Source: Monocercomonoides exilis
Lineage: Eukaryota; Preaxostyla; Oxymonadida; Polymastigidae
Assembly: GCA_001643675.2 (NCBI GenBank)
Contig: LSRY02000022.1
Location: forward strand, 62,001-126,000
DNA length: 64,000 nt
Direction: 5' to 3'
The notes under the pieces were generated by a model. That model saw only the letters and a list, made by a program, of their open reading frames with translations. It did not search any database and was not told where the DNA came from. Positions 25,408-37,700 of this stretch are shown one piece after another; positions within the stretch are counted from its first letter, which is position 1, and every line of letters begins with the position of its first letter. A program made the position numbers and the translations under genes.

Positions 25408-25726
25408 CTTCCTTTTCCTCTTCATTCAATGACTCATCGCCCTTCTTCAATGTGCCTCACTTTCTTCCACTTCCAGTTCTCCTGCTTCCGTCGAAAAGGC
25501 CATCACCCATCCAAATTGAGAGGCACCAGCTGGAGACGATCTTTTCAGAGAAGTTCAAAGTGACTCTATCAAGCAAATCTTTCACGCCCACCACACATTG
25601 GTCAGCTTCGATCGGCTTCTTTGTTGTTGTTGTTTGGCAAGCATAATGCGAGGCTCCAACCAAAGTCTCCTTCCTCTTCCTCTTCCTCTTCATCATATTC
25701 TTCTTCTTCTTCTTCTGTTTCTTCAT
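25408..25726 (-). pseudogene. short minus-strand coding relic overlapping the next gene's 5' end
   Basis: Minus-strand frame 25726-25457 reads coherent sequence (VVGVKDLLDRVTLNFSEK, WMGDGLFDGSRRTGSGRK), then a TGA, then GTLKKGDESLNEEEKEEG in the same frame. It looks like the C-terminal part of a protein, but I do not recognise it. The opposite strand is also open here, so strand assignment is uncertain. Confidence 0.3.
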
Positions 25727-25767
25727 CTCCCATTGCTACCTCCTCCTCATGTTCAGCATTCAGCCAT

Positions 25768-28578
25768 ATGAAGAGGAAGAGACAAATGGAGTCTCAACCC
25801 AAGCAAACACACAAATCTAATAAGTCTGACAACGCTCACGAAGCTCACGAAGCTCACGAAGCTCACAAGGTTCGTAAGGTACAGAAATCACGTGCGCATC
25901 GAAGCCATCGGAGCCATCATCGATCTCCTCATTCGCACAGAAGCCATCGCAATTGCAGAAGACATTTGCCCTTGAAGTATTACACAAGCCAACAGCAACG
26001 CAAGGCACATTCGATTGGGCCATCTGTGGGGATTGGATATTCCAGCAGGGAATCAACGTCATCGGTGGCAGGTGTGGGGAAGGGGGAAGGCAGCACAGGA
26101 GAGGGGATAATGCGAAATGTTTTGGAGGGACAGAAGCAGAGAGGCCGTGCAAGGGAGATGGAAATGAGCAGCATGAGGTTTGCGGCACACGAGAGGGGAG
26201 ATAAACACACTTCTCTATTTCGTTCAGATGGCCAGAAAAAGAGAAAGAATTCATCAAGAAATATGAATGGGAAAAGAAAGAAGGAGAAGGATGAAAGGAC
26301 AAGGAGAGACGAGAGGGATCAGAAAGGGTTGCATTCGTCTTATTCTTCGATTTCTTCATCGCCATTGCCTGTTCCTCGTTCACCCAGCTCTTTTTTTGGA
26401 ACAACCATTTCGCGTTCTTCTTTCTCTCCTTCTATTTCGTTCTGCTCTATTGGCAAGCAGTCTACGAGCAGTGTGAGCAAAAGTCGTAGGCGCAGCAGAT
26501 TGTTGGGGGATCTTGAGCATTCACACAAATCCTATCAGAGCAAACACAGACACAGACATGGGCACAGACGCAGACGCAGACACAGACACAAGCATCGCGG
26601 TGGCGATTCAGATGGTGGCAGAACGGAGCACATGGACGAGGGCCTTCGGCATGGACACATCGGCAGGCGTCAAAAGCGAAAAGAAAAGAAAGAAGAGGAA
26701 AGCGATTCATCATGTCATGGTAAAAGAAGAAAGGAGAAAAGAGGGGGAAAGGAAGGAAGAAGGAAGAGGGAAGAGGGAAAAGAGGATGAAAGCGATCGAA
26801 ATGAGCAGTCAAAATGCGATTTGCGGTTTGATTCAAGAAAGTTGCCAACTCCTTGGTCTCAGCATCATCTGCAGCAAAAATTGCTCTCCTCTCAAAGTTC
26901 TTTTTCCCCAACACCTTCAGCACCTTCAGCACCTTCAGCACCTTCAGCACCTTCAGCACCTTCAGCACCTTCAGCACCTTCAGCACCTTCAGCACCTTCA
27001 GCTCCTCCGGCTCCTCCGGCACTTCCGCCACTGCCTCCGTATCCGCCTCTTCCTCTTCCGCCTCCTCCTTCTTTCAACCTGCCAAATTCCTCATCTTCAA
27101 CAATTCCAGCAGCTGAACAAAATTCTTTCTCTTTTTCTCCTTCTTCAGATAGTCCTGTTGGAATGGAGCGCTTCCCTTTCCACACGCCGTCTGTTCGCTC
27201 ACAGACCTTCTCCTATCTTTCGCGCATGGGAGAGGGCACTTCGCTGAACATGGGGATTGTTCCGCTAGGGAAGACAAAGATGCGTTCTACAACATCACAG
27301 CTTCGAGTGAGGAGCGTAGAGGGAAAAGGAAAGGAAGGAGGGCAGATGGCCACGGTGGGATCTGCAGACGATGCGAATGGCGATAAAGAGAAAAACGAAG
27401 AGGAAGAGGAAAGGCGGAGAAGAAGGTGTGGGAAGACGGAAATGGAGGATAGAGGTTGCAATGGAGGAGAAAGGAGCAGACGAGATGAGACAGAAGAAGG
27501 TGTCTCTGGTTGTGTTCGTGAATCACAATCATCAGCATCATCGGGTTCATCTGCATCGAGTGGTGTTCAGGCAGACATGGCATCAGCAGCAAGTGTGCCA
27601 TCTGCTGGCAACACCACAAACACCACCACACAAAGCGTGTCGGCTGCTTCGGCGTGCCTTCCATTTGGCTCGACAACATCCCCAAAGGCAGGTGATGCGG
27701 CATTCGGCTCTCGTCCCGATGCATTGCACCATCTGGATGCACTTTCTGAGCCCACGAGTGTTGCCAACACATCCACCCATCCCCTTTCACCTTCTCCGTC
27801 TTCTTCTGTCTCTCCTGTGTAGCTTGCATCACCAATGTCGCCTGTGTCTCCTGTGTCTCCGCGCTCTCCTCCGTTTTCTCCTTCGCCTTTATCACCGACA
27901 TCATCCCTTCCATCCACAGCTGTTCTGGGTGCATCGCATTATTTCTATTCCTCTCAACTGTCCCCTTCTTCGTCTTCTTCGTCTTCTTCGTCTTCTTCGT
28001 CTTCTTCGTCTTCTTCATCTTCCTCCTCCTCATCCAACTCGTCTTCTTTGCTCCCGGCAGCGTCTGCCTCGTATTTCTCGACGTCGTTCATTCCGTCTAT
28101 TTCGTCGACGTCGTTCATCATGTCTTCGCATCAGATGTCGACATTCAGCACGACTTTTGCTCCGTCGTCGTCAAGTTCGTCCTTTCCCAGCTCATCTTTT
28201 TCGTCTCTTGTATCATCTTCGACGCTGCCGCAGTATTCTTCATCGTCTTCTTCGATTGGTGCGAGCACGCCATCCTAAACATCGCCTGCAGCGCTGGAGA
28301 TCACATCAGACTCGTCAGTTGGCAACATGCTTCCATCAGAGAAGCAAACAACAACCGCTTCCTCTTCCTTTTCTTCCTCCTCCTTATCCTCTTCATCCTC
28401 TTCATCCTCTTCATCTTTCCCTTCCTCATTCACTTCATCAGCGTCTGACTCCTCGAGTAACTCGCCAAAAGACACATTTCACCCATCCTTTCCACCTGGC
28501 ACCCCTTCAGAGACTTTTCATAAGAAAATTGCATTTGGGAATGAAACTTGCTTTCGGAATGCTCTAACACAGTTTTAA
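25768..28578 (+). CDS. low-complexity Ser/Arg/His/Pro-rich protein, two in-frame stops
   Basis: The frame is open from 25564; the first in-frame ATG is 25768. Up to the TAG at 27820-27822 it encodes 684 residues: a basic MKRKRQMES start, AHEAH repeats, His/Arg clusters like an SR protein (HRHRHGHRRRRRHRHKHRG), a Lys/Glu-rich part, about ten SAP tripeptides from a 9-bp repeat, Pro-rich and Ser-rich parts. Beyond the TAG the same frame continues as SPMSPVSPVSPRSP and long Ser runs, then a TAA (28276-28278), then further Ser-rich coding to 28576. Translation may stop at 27822, or the gene may be decaying; both stops are one C-to-T change from Gln codons. Composition suggests a disordered, possibly nuclear protein. 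No domain or function is recognised. Confidence 0.55.
26918..27002 (+). repeat. 9-bp minisatellite CCTTCAGCA
   Basis: About nine to ten tandem CCTTCAGCA units, in frame with the surrounding gene and giving repeated Ala-Pro-Ser. The 9-bp period keeps frame when units are gained or lost. Confidence 0.9.
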
Positions 28579-28777
28579 AGGCTCTAAACACACACAGTGC
28601 ACCAAACAATTCAAATAAATTTAAATGAAAAAGATAAAAAAAACCAAAGTCATTTGAACCAAAAAAAATTTATTTTTGAGCGAAACAATTATGAAACCTT
28701 AATTCAACAACAATGAAATAGAAATAAATCACAAATTGATCTTCATGTTTAAAGAAGAGATGAAACAATTAAAAATT
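28579..28777. promoter_or_regulatory. intergenic region upstream of the giant surface-protein gene
   Basis: About 200 bp of A+T-rich DNA between the Ser-rich gene and the surface-protein start. In-frame ATGs also exist at 28745 and 28760, but only the start at 28778 places the hydrophobic signal segment at the N-terminus. No specific promoter motif can be named. Confidence 0.35.
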
Positions 28778-31700
28778 ATGAATTTTATACTTTATTTGTT
28801 TCTATTCCGAATAATCAGTCATACCAATTGTAATATTCTAAATAATGCACAACATTCACAAAACTATAATGTATATGTGCAAAGTGGAGAGGAAATGGAA
28901 ACGCCAGATGGAACAAAAGCAAAACCATATAGATCTATGAAAACTGCTTATGAGCAGCTTACAGGAGATGAAGAAACAGGAGGATATGTCATTAAAGTTA
29001 TAACAGCAGCTGGATTGCTTACAGTGGAAGCCAATACGTTTGCAAAAAAGACAGGAATTACGATAGAAGGAGTGGACAATGCAGCAGTAGAAGAAGAAAC
29101 AAACACAAAAGTGGAGATCAACTACGGCGCTACTCTTGAAACAGATCTGTTCACATGCAAAGAAATGGTGACATTCAAGCATTTGGTGTTTGGCTTCTCA
29201 GCAACATCTGGACAAACTGAAGGCGTATTCGCTCTTATTCATGCTGCTGAGGGATCGGTTTCTCTAACAATTGAGACCTGCGAGTTTAAGCGACCTGGAT
29301 CTGGGGACAATATTGGAATCCATCTTGTGAGAGTGAGTGCAGGTTCATTGACAATGACTGGAGTTGGTTGTGCAGATGAGGAAAATGTGGCTTCATTCAC
29401 AGCAACGCCATTTTTAGTTGACGGAACAACATCAACAGTAACATTGACCGGATTGAATCTGGAGAAGATTACATCAAGTTCAAGTGCTGTGATGAAAATC
29501 ACAAGTACAAGTGAGGTTGAGATTTCATTGAATAAATGCACATTTACAGAATGTACTTCAAGCGATACTACAACAGCGACAAGTGGAGCACTTTATGTTG
29601 AAAGCGAAAATGCTGGAAGCACTTTTACTATTGGAGGCACAGACAAAACGACATTTACTTCGTGCACTTGTACCAATGGGAAATCAGGTGGGATATATCT
29701 GAAAATGACAGGAATTGCAGGTGAGAAACAATTGAGCTGGGGCACTGGTGTAAAATTGGAGTTTAGTGAGTGCACTGCAACAGGGTCAAAGAGTACAGGA
29801 TTGTATCTTGAAGTACCCGTTAATCTTCATGAGAACATAGCCGCAACCATGAAATCAAGTTTTGCACAAAATTACAAACGAACTAGCCATGAGAGTGTTG
29901 TTGTTGCAAAAGGAGAAAATAATATCGAAGTTGATTTCACTGCAAAATATTTCGATCCAGAAGAACCGCCAGCATCTCCTTCAACAATGGCATATGTGCA
30001 AAGTGGAGAGGAAATGGAAACGCCAGATGGAACAAAAGCAAAACCATATAGATCTATGAAAACTGCTTATGAGCAGCTTACAGGAGATGAAGAAACAGGA
30101 GGATATGTCATTAAAGTTATAACAGCAGCTGGATTGCTTACAGTGGAAGCCAATACGTTTGCAAAAAAAGACAGGAATTACGATAGAAGGAGTGGACAAT
30201 GCAGCAGTAGAAGAAGAAACAAACACAAAAGTGGAGATCAACTACGGCGCTACTCTTGAAACAGATCTGTTCACATGCAAAGAAATGGTGACATTCAAGC
30301 ATTTGGTGTTTGGCTTCTCAGCAACATCTGGACAAACTGAAGGCGTATTCGCTCTTATTCATGCTGCTGAGGGATCGGTTTCTCTAACAATTGAGACCTG
30401 CGAGTTTAAGCGACCTGGATCTGGGGACAATATTGGAATCCATCTTGTGAGAGTGAGTGCAGGTTCATTGACAATGACTGGAGTTGGTTGTGCAGATGAG
30501 GAAAATGTGGCTTCATTCACAGCAACGCCATTTTTAGTTGACGGAACAACATCAACAGTAACATTGACCGGATTGAATCTGGAGAAGATTACATCAAGTT
30601 CAAGTGCTGTGATGAAAATCACAAGTACAAGTGAGGTTGAGATTTCATTGAATAAATGCACATTTACAGAATGTACTTCAAGCGATACTACAACAGCGAC
30701 AAGTGGAGCACTTTATGTTGAAAGCGAAAATGCTGGAAGCACTTTTACTATTGGAGGCACAGACAAAACGACATTTACTTCGTGCACTTGTACCAATGGG
30801 AAATCAGGTGGGATATATCTGAAAATGACAGGAATTGCAGGTGAGAAACAATTGAGCTGGGGCACTGGTGTAAAATTGGAGTTTAGTGAGTGCACTGCAA
30901 CAGGGTCAAAGAGTACAGGATTGTATCTTGAAGTACCCGTTAATCTTCATGAGAACATAGCCGCAACCATGAAATCAAGTTTTGCACAAAATTACAAACG
31001 AACTAGCCATGAGAGTGTTGTTGTTGCAAAAGGAGAAAATAATATCGAAGTTGATTTCACTGCAAAATATTTCGATCCAGAAGAACCGCCAGCATCTCCT
31101 TCAACAATGGCATATGTGCAAAGTGGAGAGGAAATGGAAACGCCAGATGGAACAAAAGCAAAACCATATAGATCTATGAAAACTGCTTATGAGCAGCTTA
31201 CAGGAGATGAAGAAACAGGAGGATATGTCATTAAAGTTATAACAGCAGCTGGATTGCTTACAGTGGAAGCCAATACGTTTGCAAAAAAAGACAGGAATTA
31301 CGATAGAAGGAGTGGACAATGCAGCAGTAGAAGAAGAAACAAACACAAAAGTGGAGATCAACTACGGCGCTACTCTTGAAACAGATCTGTTCACATGCAA
31401 AGAAATGGTGACATTCAAGCATTTGGTGTTTGGCTTCTCAGCAACATCTGGACAAACTGAAGGCGTATTCGCTCTTATTCATGCTGCTGAGGGATCGGTT
31501 TCTCTAACAATTGAGACCTGCGAGTTTAAGCGACCTGGATCTGGGGACAATATTGGAATCCATCTTGTGAGAGTGAGTGCAGGTTCATTGACAATGACTG
31601 GAGTTGGTTGTGCAGATGAGGAAAATGTGGCTTCATTCACAGCAACGCCATTTTTAGTTGACGGAACAACATCAACAGTAACATTGACCGGATTGAATCT

Positions 31701-34700
31701 GGAGAAGATTACATCAAGTTCAAGTGCTGTGATGAAAATCACAAGTACAAGTGAGGTTGAGATTTCATTGAATAAATGCACATTTACAGAATGTACTTCA
31801 AGCGATACTACAACAGCGACAAGTGGAGCACTTTATGTTGAAAGCGAAAATGCTGGAAGCACTTTTACTATTGGAGGCACAGACAAAACGACATTTACTT
31901 CGTGCACTTGTACCAATGGGAAATCAGGTGGGATATATCTGAAAATGACAGGAATTGCAGGTGAGAAACAATTGAGCTGGGGCACTGGTGTAAAATTGGA
32001 GTTTAGTGAGTGCACTGCAACAGGGTCAAAGAGTACAGGATTGTATCTTGAAGTACCCGTTAATCTTCATGAGAACATAGCCGCAACCATGAAATCAAGT
32101 TTTGCACAAAATTACAAACGAACTAGCCATGAGAGTGTTGTTGTTGCAAAAGGAGAAAATAATATCGAAGTTGATTTCACTGCAAAATATTTCGATCCAG
32201 AAGAACCGCCAGCATCTCCTTCAACAATGGCATATGTGCAAAGTGGAGAGGAAATGGAAACGCCAGATGGAACAAAAGCAAAACCATATAGATCTATGAA
32301 AACTGCTTATGAGCAGCTTACAGGAGATGAAGAAACAGGAGGATATGTCATTAAAGTTATAACAGCAGCTGGATTGCTTACAGTGGAAGCCAATACGTTT
32401 GCAAAAAAAGACAGGAATTACGATAGAAGGAGTGGACAATGCAGCAGTAGAAGAAGAAACAAACACAAAAGTGGAGATCAACTACGGCGCTACTCTTGAA
32501 ACAGATCTGTTCACATGCAAAGAAATGGTGACATTCAAGCATTTGGTGTTTGGCTTCTCAGCAACATCTGGACAAACTGAAGGCGTATTCGCTCTTATTC
32601 ATGCTGCTGAGGGATCGGTTTCTCTAACAATTGAGACCTGCGAGTTTAAGCGACCTGGATCTGGGGACAATATTGGAATCCATCTTGTGAGAGTGAGTGC
32701 AGGTTCATTGACAATGACTGGAGTTGGTTGTGCAGATGAGGAAAATGTGGCTTCATTCACAGCAACGCCATTTTTAGTTGACGGAACAACATCAACAGTA
32801 ACATTGACCGGATTGAATCTGGAGAAGATTACATCAAGTTCAAGTGCTGTGATGAAAATCACAAGTACAAGTGAGGTTGAGATTTCATTGAATAAATGCA
32901 CATTTACAGAATGTACTTCAAGCGATACTACAACAGCGACAAGTGGAGCACTTTATGTTGAAAGCGAAAATGCTGGAAGCACTTTTACTATTGGAGGCAC
33001 AGACAAAACGACATTTACTTCGTGCACTTGTACCAATGGGAAATCAGGTGGGATATATCTGAAAATGACAGGAATTGCAGGTGAGAAACAATTGAGCTGG
33101 GGCACTGGTGTAAAATTGGAGTTTAGTGAGTGCACTGCAACAGGGTCAAAGAGTACAGGATTGTATCTTGAAGTACCCGTTAATCTTCATGAGAACATAG
33201 CCGCAACCATGAAATCAAGTTTTGCACAAAATTACAAACGAACTAGCCATGAGAGTGTTGTTGTTGCAAAAGGAGAAAATAATATCGAAGTTGATTTCAC
33301 TGCAAAATATTTCGATCCAGAAGAACCGCCAGCATCTCCTTCAACAATGGCATATGTGCAAAGTGGAGAGGAAATGGAAACGCCAGATGGAACAAAAGCA
33401 AAACCATATAGATCTATGAAAACTGCTTATGAGCAGCTTACAGGAGATGAAGAAACAGGAGGATATGTCATTAAAGTTATAACAGCAGCTGGATTGCTTA
33501 CAGTGGAAGCCAATACGTTTGCAAAAAAAGACAGGAATTACGATAGAAGGAGTGGACAATGCAGCAGTAGAAGAAGAAACAAACACAAAAGTGGAGATCA
33601 ACTACGGCGCTACTCTTGAAACAGATCTGTTCACATGCAAAGAAATGGTGACATTCAAGCATTTGGTGTTTGGCTTCTCAGCAACATCTGGACAAACTGA
33701 AGGCGTATTCGCTCTTATTCATGCTGCTGAGGGATCGGTTTCTCTAACAATTGAGACCTGCGAGTTTAAGCGACCTGGATCTGGGGACAATATTGGAATC
33801 CATCTTGTGAGAGTGAGTGCAGGTTCATTGACAATGACTGGAGTTGGTTGTGCAGATGAGGAAAATGTGGCTTCATTCACAGCAACGCCATTTTTAGTTG
33901 ACGGAACAACATCAACAGTAACATTGACCGGATTGAATCTGGAGAAGATTACATCAAGTTCAAGTGCTGTGATGAAAATCACAAGTACAAGTGAGGTTGA
34001 GATTTCATTGAATAAATGCACATTTACAGAATGTACTTCAAGCGATACTACAACAGCGACAAGTGGAGCACTTTATGTTGAAAGCGAAAATGCTGGAAGC
34101 ACTTTTACTATTGGAGGCACAGACAAAACGACATTTACTTCGTGCACTTGTACCAATGGGAAATCAGGTGGGATATATCTGAAAATGACAGGAATTGCAG
34201 GTGAGAAACAATTGAGCTGGGGCACTGGTGTAAAATTGGAGTTTAGTGAGTGCACTGCAACAGGGTCAAAGAGTACAGGATTGTATCTTGAAGTACCCGT
34301 TAATCTTCATGAGAACATAGCCGCAACCATGAAATCAAGTTTTGCACAAAATTACAAACGAACTAGCCATGAGAGTGTTGTTGTTGCAAAAGGAGAAAAT
34401 AATATCGAAGTTGATTTCACTGCAAAATATTTCGATCCAGAAGAACCGCCAGCATCTCCTTCAACAATGGCATATGTGCAAAGTGGAGAGGAAATGGAAA
34501 CGCCAGATGGAACAAAAGCAAAACCATATAGATCTATGAAAACTGCTTATGAGCAGCTTACAGGAGATGAAGAAACAGGAGGATATGTCATTAAAGTTAT
34601 AACAGCAGCTGGATTGCTTACAGTGGAAGCCAATACGTTTGCAAAAAAGACAGGAATTACGATAGAAGGAGTGGACAATGCAGCAGTAGAAGAAGAAACA

Positions 34701-37700
34701 AACACAAAAGTGGAGATCAACTACGGCGCTACTCTTGAAACAGATCTGTTCACATGCAAAGAAATGGTGACATTCAAGCATTTGGTGTTTGGCTTCTCAG
34801 CAACATCTGGACAAACTGAAGGCGTATTCGCTCTTATTCATGCTGCTGAGGGATCGGTTTCTCTAACAATTGAGACCTGCGAGTTTAAGCGACCTGGATC
34901 TGGGGACAATATTGGAATCCATCTTGTGAGAGTGAGTGCAGGTTCATTGACAATGACTGGAGTTGGTTGTGCAGATGAGGAAAATGTGGCTTCATTCACA
35001 GCAACGCCATTTTTAGTTGACGGAACAACATCAACAGTAACATTGACCGGATTGAATCTGGAGAAGATTACATCAAGTTCAAGTGCTGTGATGAAAATCA
35101 CAAGTACAAGTGAGGTTGAGATTTCATTGAATAAATGCACATTTACAGAATGTACTTCAAGCGATACTACAACAGCGACAAGTGGAGCACTTTATGTTGA
35201 AAGCGAAAATGCTGGAAGCACTTTTACTATTGGAGGCACAGACAAAACGACATTTACTTCGTGCACTTGTACCAATGGGAAATCAGGTGGGATATATCTG
35301 AAAATGACAGGAATTGCAGGTGAGAAACAATTGAGCTGGGGCACTGGTGTAAAATTGGAGTTTAGTGAGTGCACTGCAACAGGGTCAAAGAGTACAGGAT
35401 TGTATCTTGAAGTACCCGTTAATCTTCATGAGAACATAGCCGCAACCATGAAATCAAGTTTTGCACAAAATTACAAACGAACTAGCCATGAGAGTGTTGT
35501 TGTTGCAAAAGGAGAAAATAATATCGAAGTTGATTTCACTGCAAAATATTTCGATCCAGAAGAACCGCCAGCATCTCCTTCAACAATGGCATATGTGCAA
35601 AGTGGAGAGGAAATGGAAACGCCAGATGGAACAAAAGCAAAACCATATAGATCTATGAAAACTGCTTATGAGCAGCTTACAGGAGATGAAGAAACAGGAG
35701 GATATGTCATTAAAGTTATAACAGCAGCTGGATTGCTTACAGTGGAAGCCAATACGTTTGCAAAAAAGACAGGAATTACGATAGAAGGAGTGGACAATGC
35801 AGCAGTAGAAGAAGAAACAAACACAAAAGTGGAGATCAACTACGGCGCTACTCTTGAAACAGATCTGTTCACATGCAAAGAAATGGTGACATTCAAGCAT
35901 TTGGTGTTTGGCTTCTCAGCAACATCTGGACAAACTGAAGGCGTATTCGCTCTTATTCATGCTGCTGAGGGATCGGTTTCTCTAACAATTGAGACCTGCG
36001 AGTTTAAGCGACCTGGATCTGGGGACAATATTGGAATCCATCTTGTGAGAGTGAGTGCAGGTTCATTGACAATGACTGGAGTTGGTTGTGCAGATGAGGA
36101 AAATGTGGCTTCATTCACAGCAACGCCATTTTTAGTTGACGGAACAACATCAACAGTAACATTGACCGGATTGAATCTGGAGAAGATTACATCAAGTTCA
36201 AGTGCTGTGATGAAAATCACAAGTACAAGTGAGGTTGAGATTTCATTGAATAAATGCACATTTACAGAATGTACTTCAAGCGATACTACAACAGCGACAA
36301 GTGGAGCACTTTATGTTGAAAGCGAAAATGCTGGAAGCACTTTTACTATTGGAGGCACAGACAAAACGACATTTACTTCGTGCACTTGTACCAATGGGAA
36401 ATCAGGTGGGATATATCTGAAAATGACAGGAATTGCAGGTGAGAAACAATTGAGCTGGGGCACTGGTGTAAAATTGGAGTTTAGTGAGTGCACTGCAACA
36501 GGGTCAAAGAGTACAGGATTGTATCTTGAAGTACCCGTTAATCTTCATGAGAACATAGCCGCAACCATGAAATCAAGTTTTGCACAAAATTACAAACGAA
36601 CTAGCCATGAGAGTGTTGTTGTTGCAAAAGGAGAAAATAATATCGAAGTTGATTTCACTGCAAAATATTTCGATCCAGAAGAACCGCCAGCATCTCCTTC
36701 AACAATGGCATATGTGCAAAGTGGAGAGGAAATGGAAACGCCAGATGGAACAAAAGCAAAACCATATAGATCTATGAAAACTGCTTATGAGCAGCTTACA
36801 GGAGATGAAGAAACAGGAGGATATGTCATTAAAGTTATAACAGCAGCTGGATTGCTTACAGTGGAAGCCAATACGTTTGCAAAAAAGACAGGAATTACGA
36901 TAGAAGGAGTGGACAATGCAGCAGTAGAAGAAGAAACAAACACAAAAGTGGAGATCAACTACGGCGCTACTCTTGAAACAGATCTGTTCACATGCAAAGA
37001 AATGGTGACATTCAAGCATTTGGTGTTTGGCTTCTCAGCAACATCTGGACAAACTGAAGGCGTATTCGCTCTTATTCATGCTGCTGAGGGATCGGTTTCT
37101 CTAACAATTGAGACCTGCGAGTTTAAGCGACCTGGATCTGGGGACAATATTGGAATCCATCTTGTGAGAGTGAGTGCAGGTTCATTGACAATGACTGGAG
37201 TTGGTTGTGCAGATGAGGAAAATGTGGCTTCATTCACAGCAACGCCATTTTTAGTTGACGGAACAACATCAACAGTAACATTGACCGGATTGAATCTGGA
37301 GAAGATTACATCAAGTTCAAGTGCTGTGATGAAAATCACAAGTACAAGTGAGGTTGAGATTTCATTGAATAAATGCACATTTACAGAATGTACTTCAAGC
37401 GATACTACAACAGCGACAAGTGGAGCACTTTATGTTGAAAGCGAAAATGCTGGAAGCACTTTTACTATTGGAGGCACAGACAAAACGACATTTACTTCGT
37501 GCACTTGTACCAATGGGAAATCAGGTGGGATATATCTGAAAATGACAGGAATTGCAGGTGAGAAACAATTGAGCTGGGGCACTGGTGTAAAATTGGAGTT
37601 TAGTGAGTGCACTGCAACAGGGTCAAAGAGTACAGGATTGTATCTTGAAGTACCCGTTAATCTTCATGAGAACATAGCCGCAACCATGAAATCAAGTTTT

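Noticed and set aside
26462-28033. Long minus-strand frames opposite the Ser/Arg/His-rich gene
   Set aside because: They are complements of the low-complexity tracts (Leu/Val/Lys and Thr/Lys repeats) and have no independent coding features.
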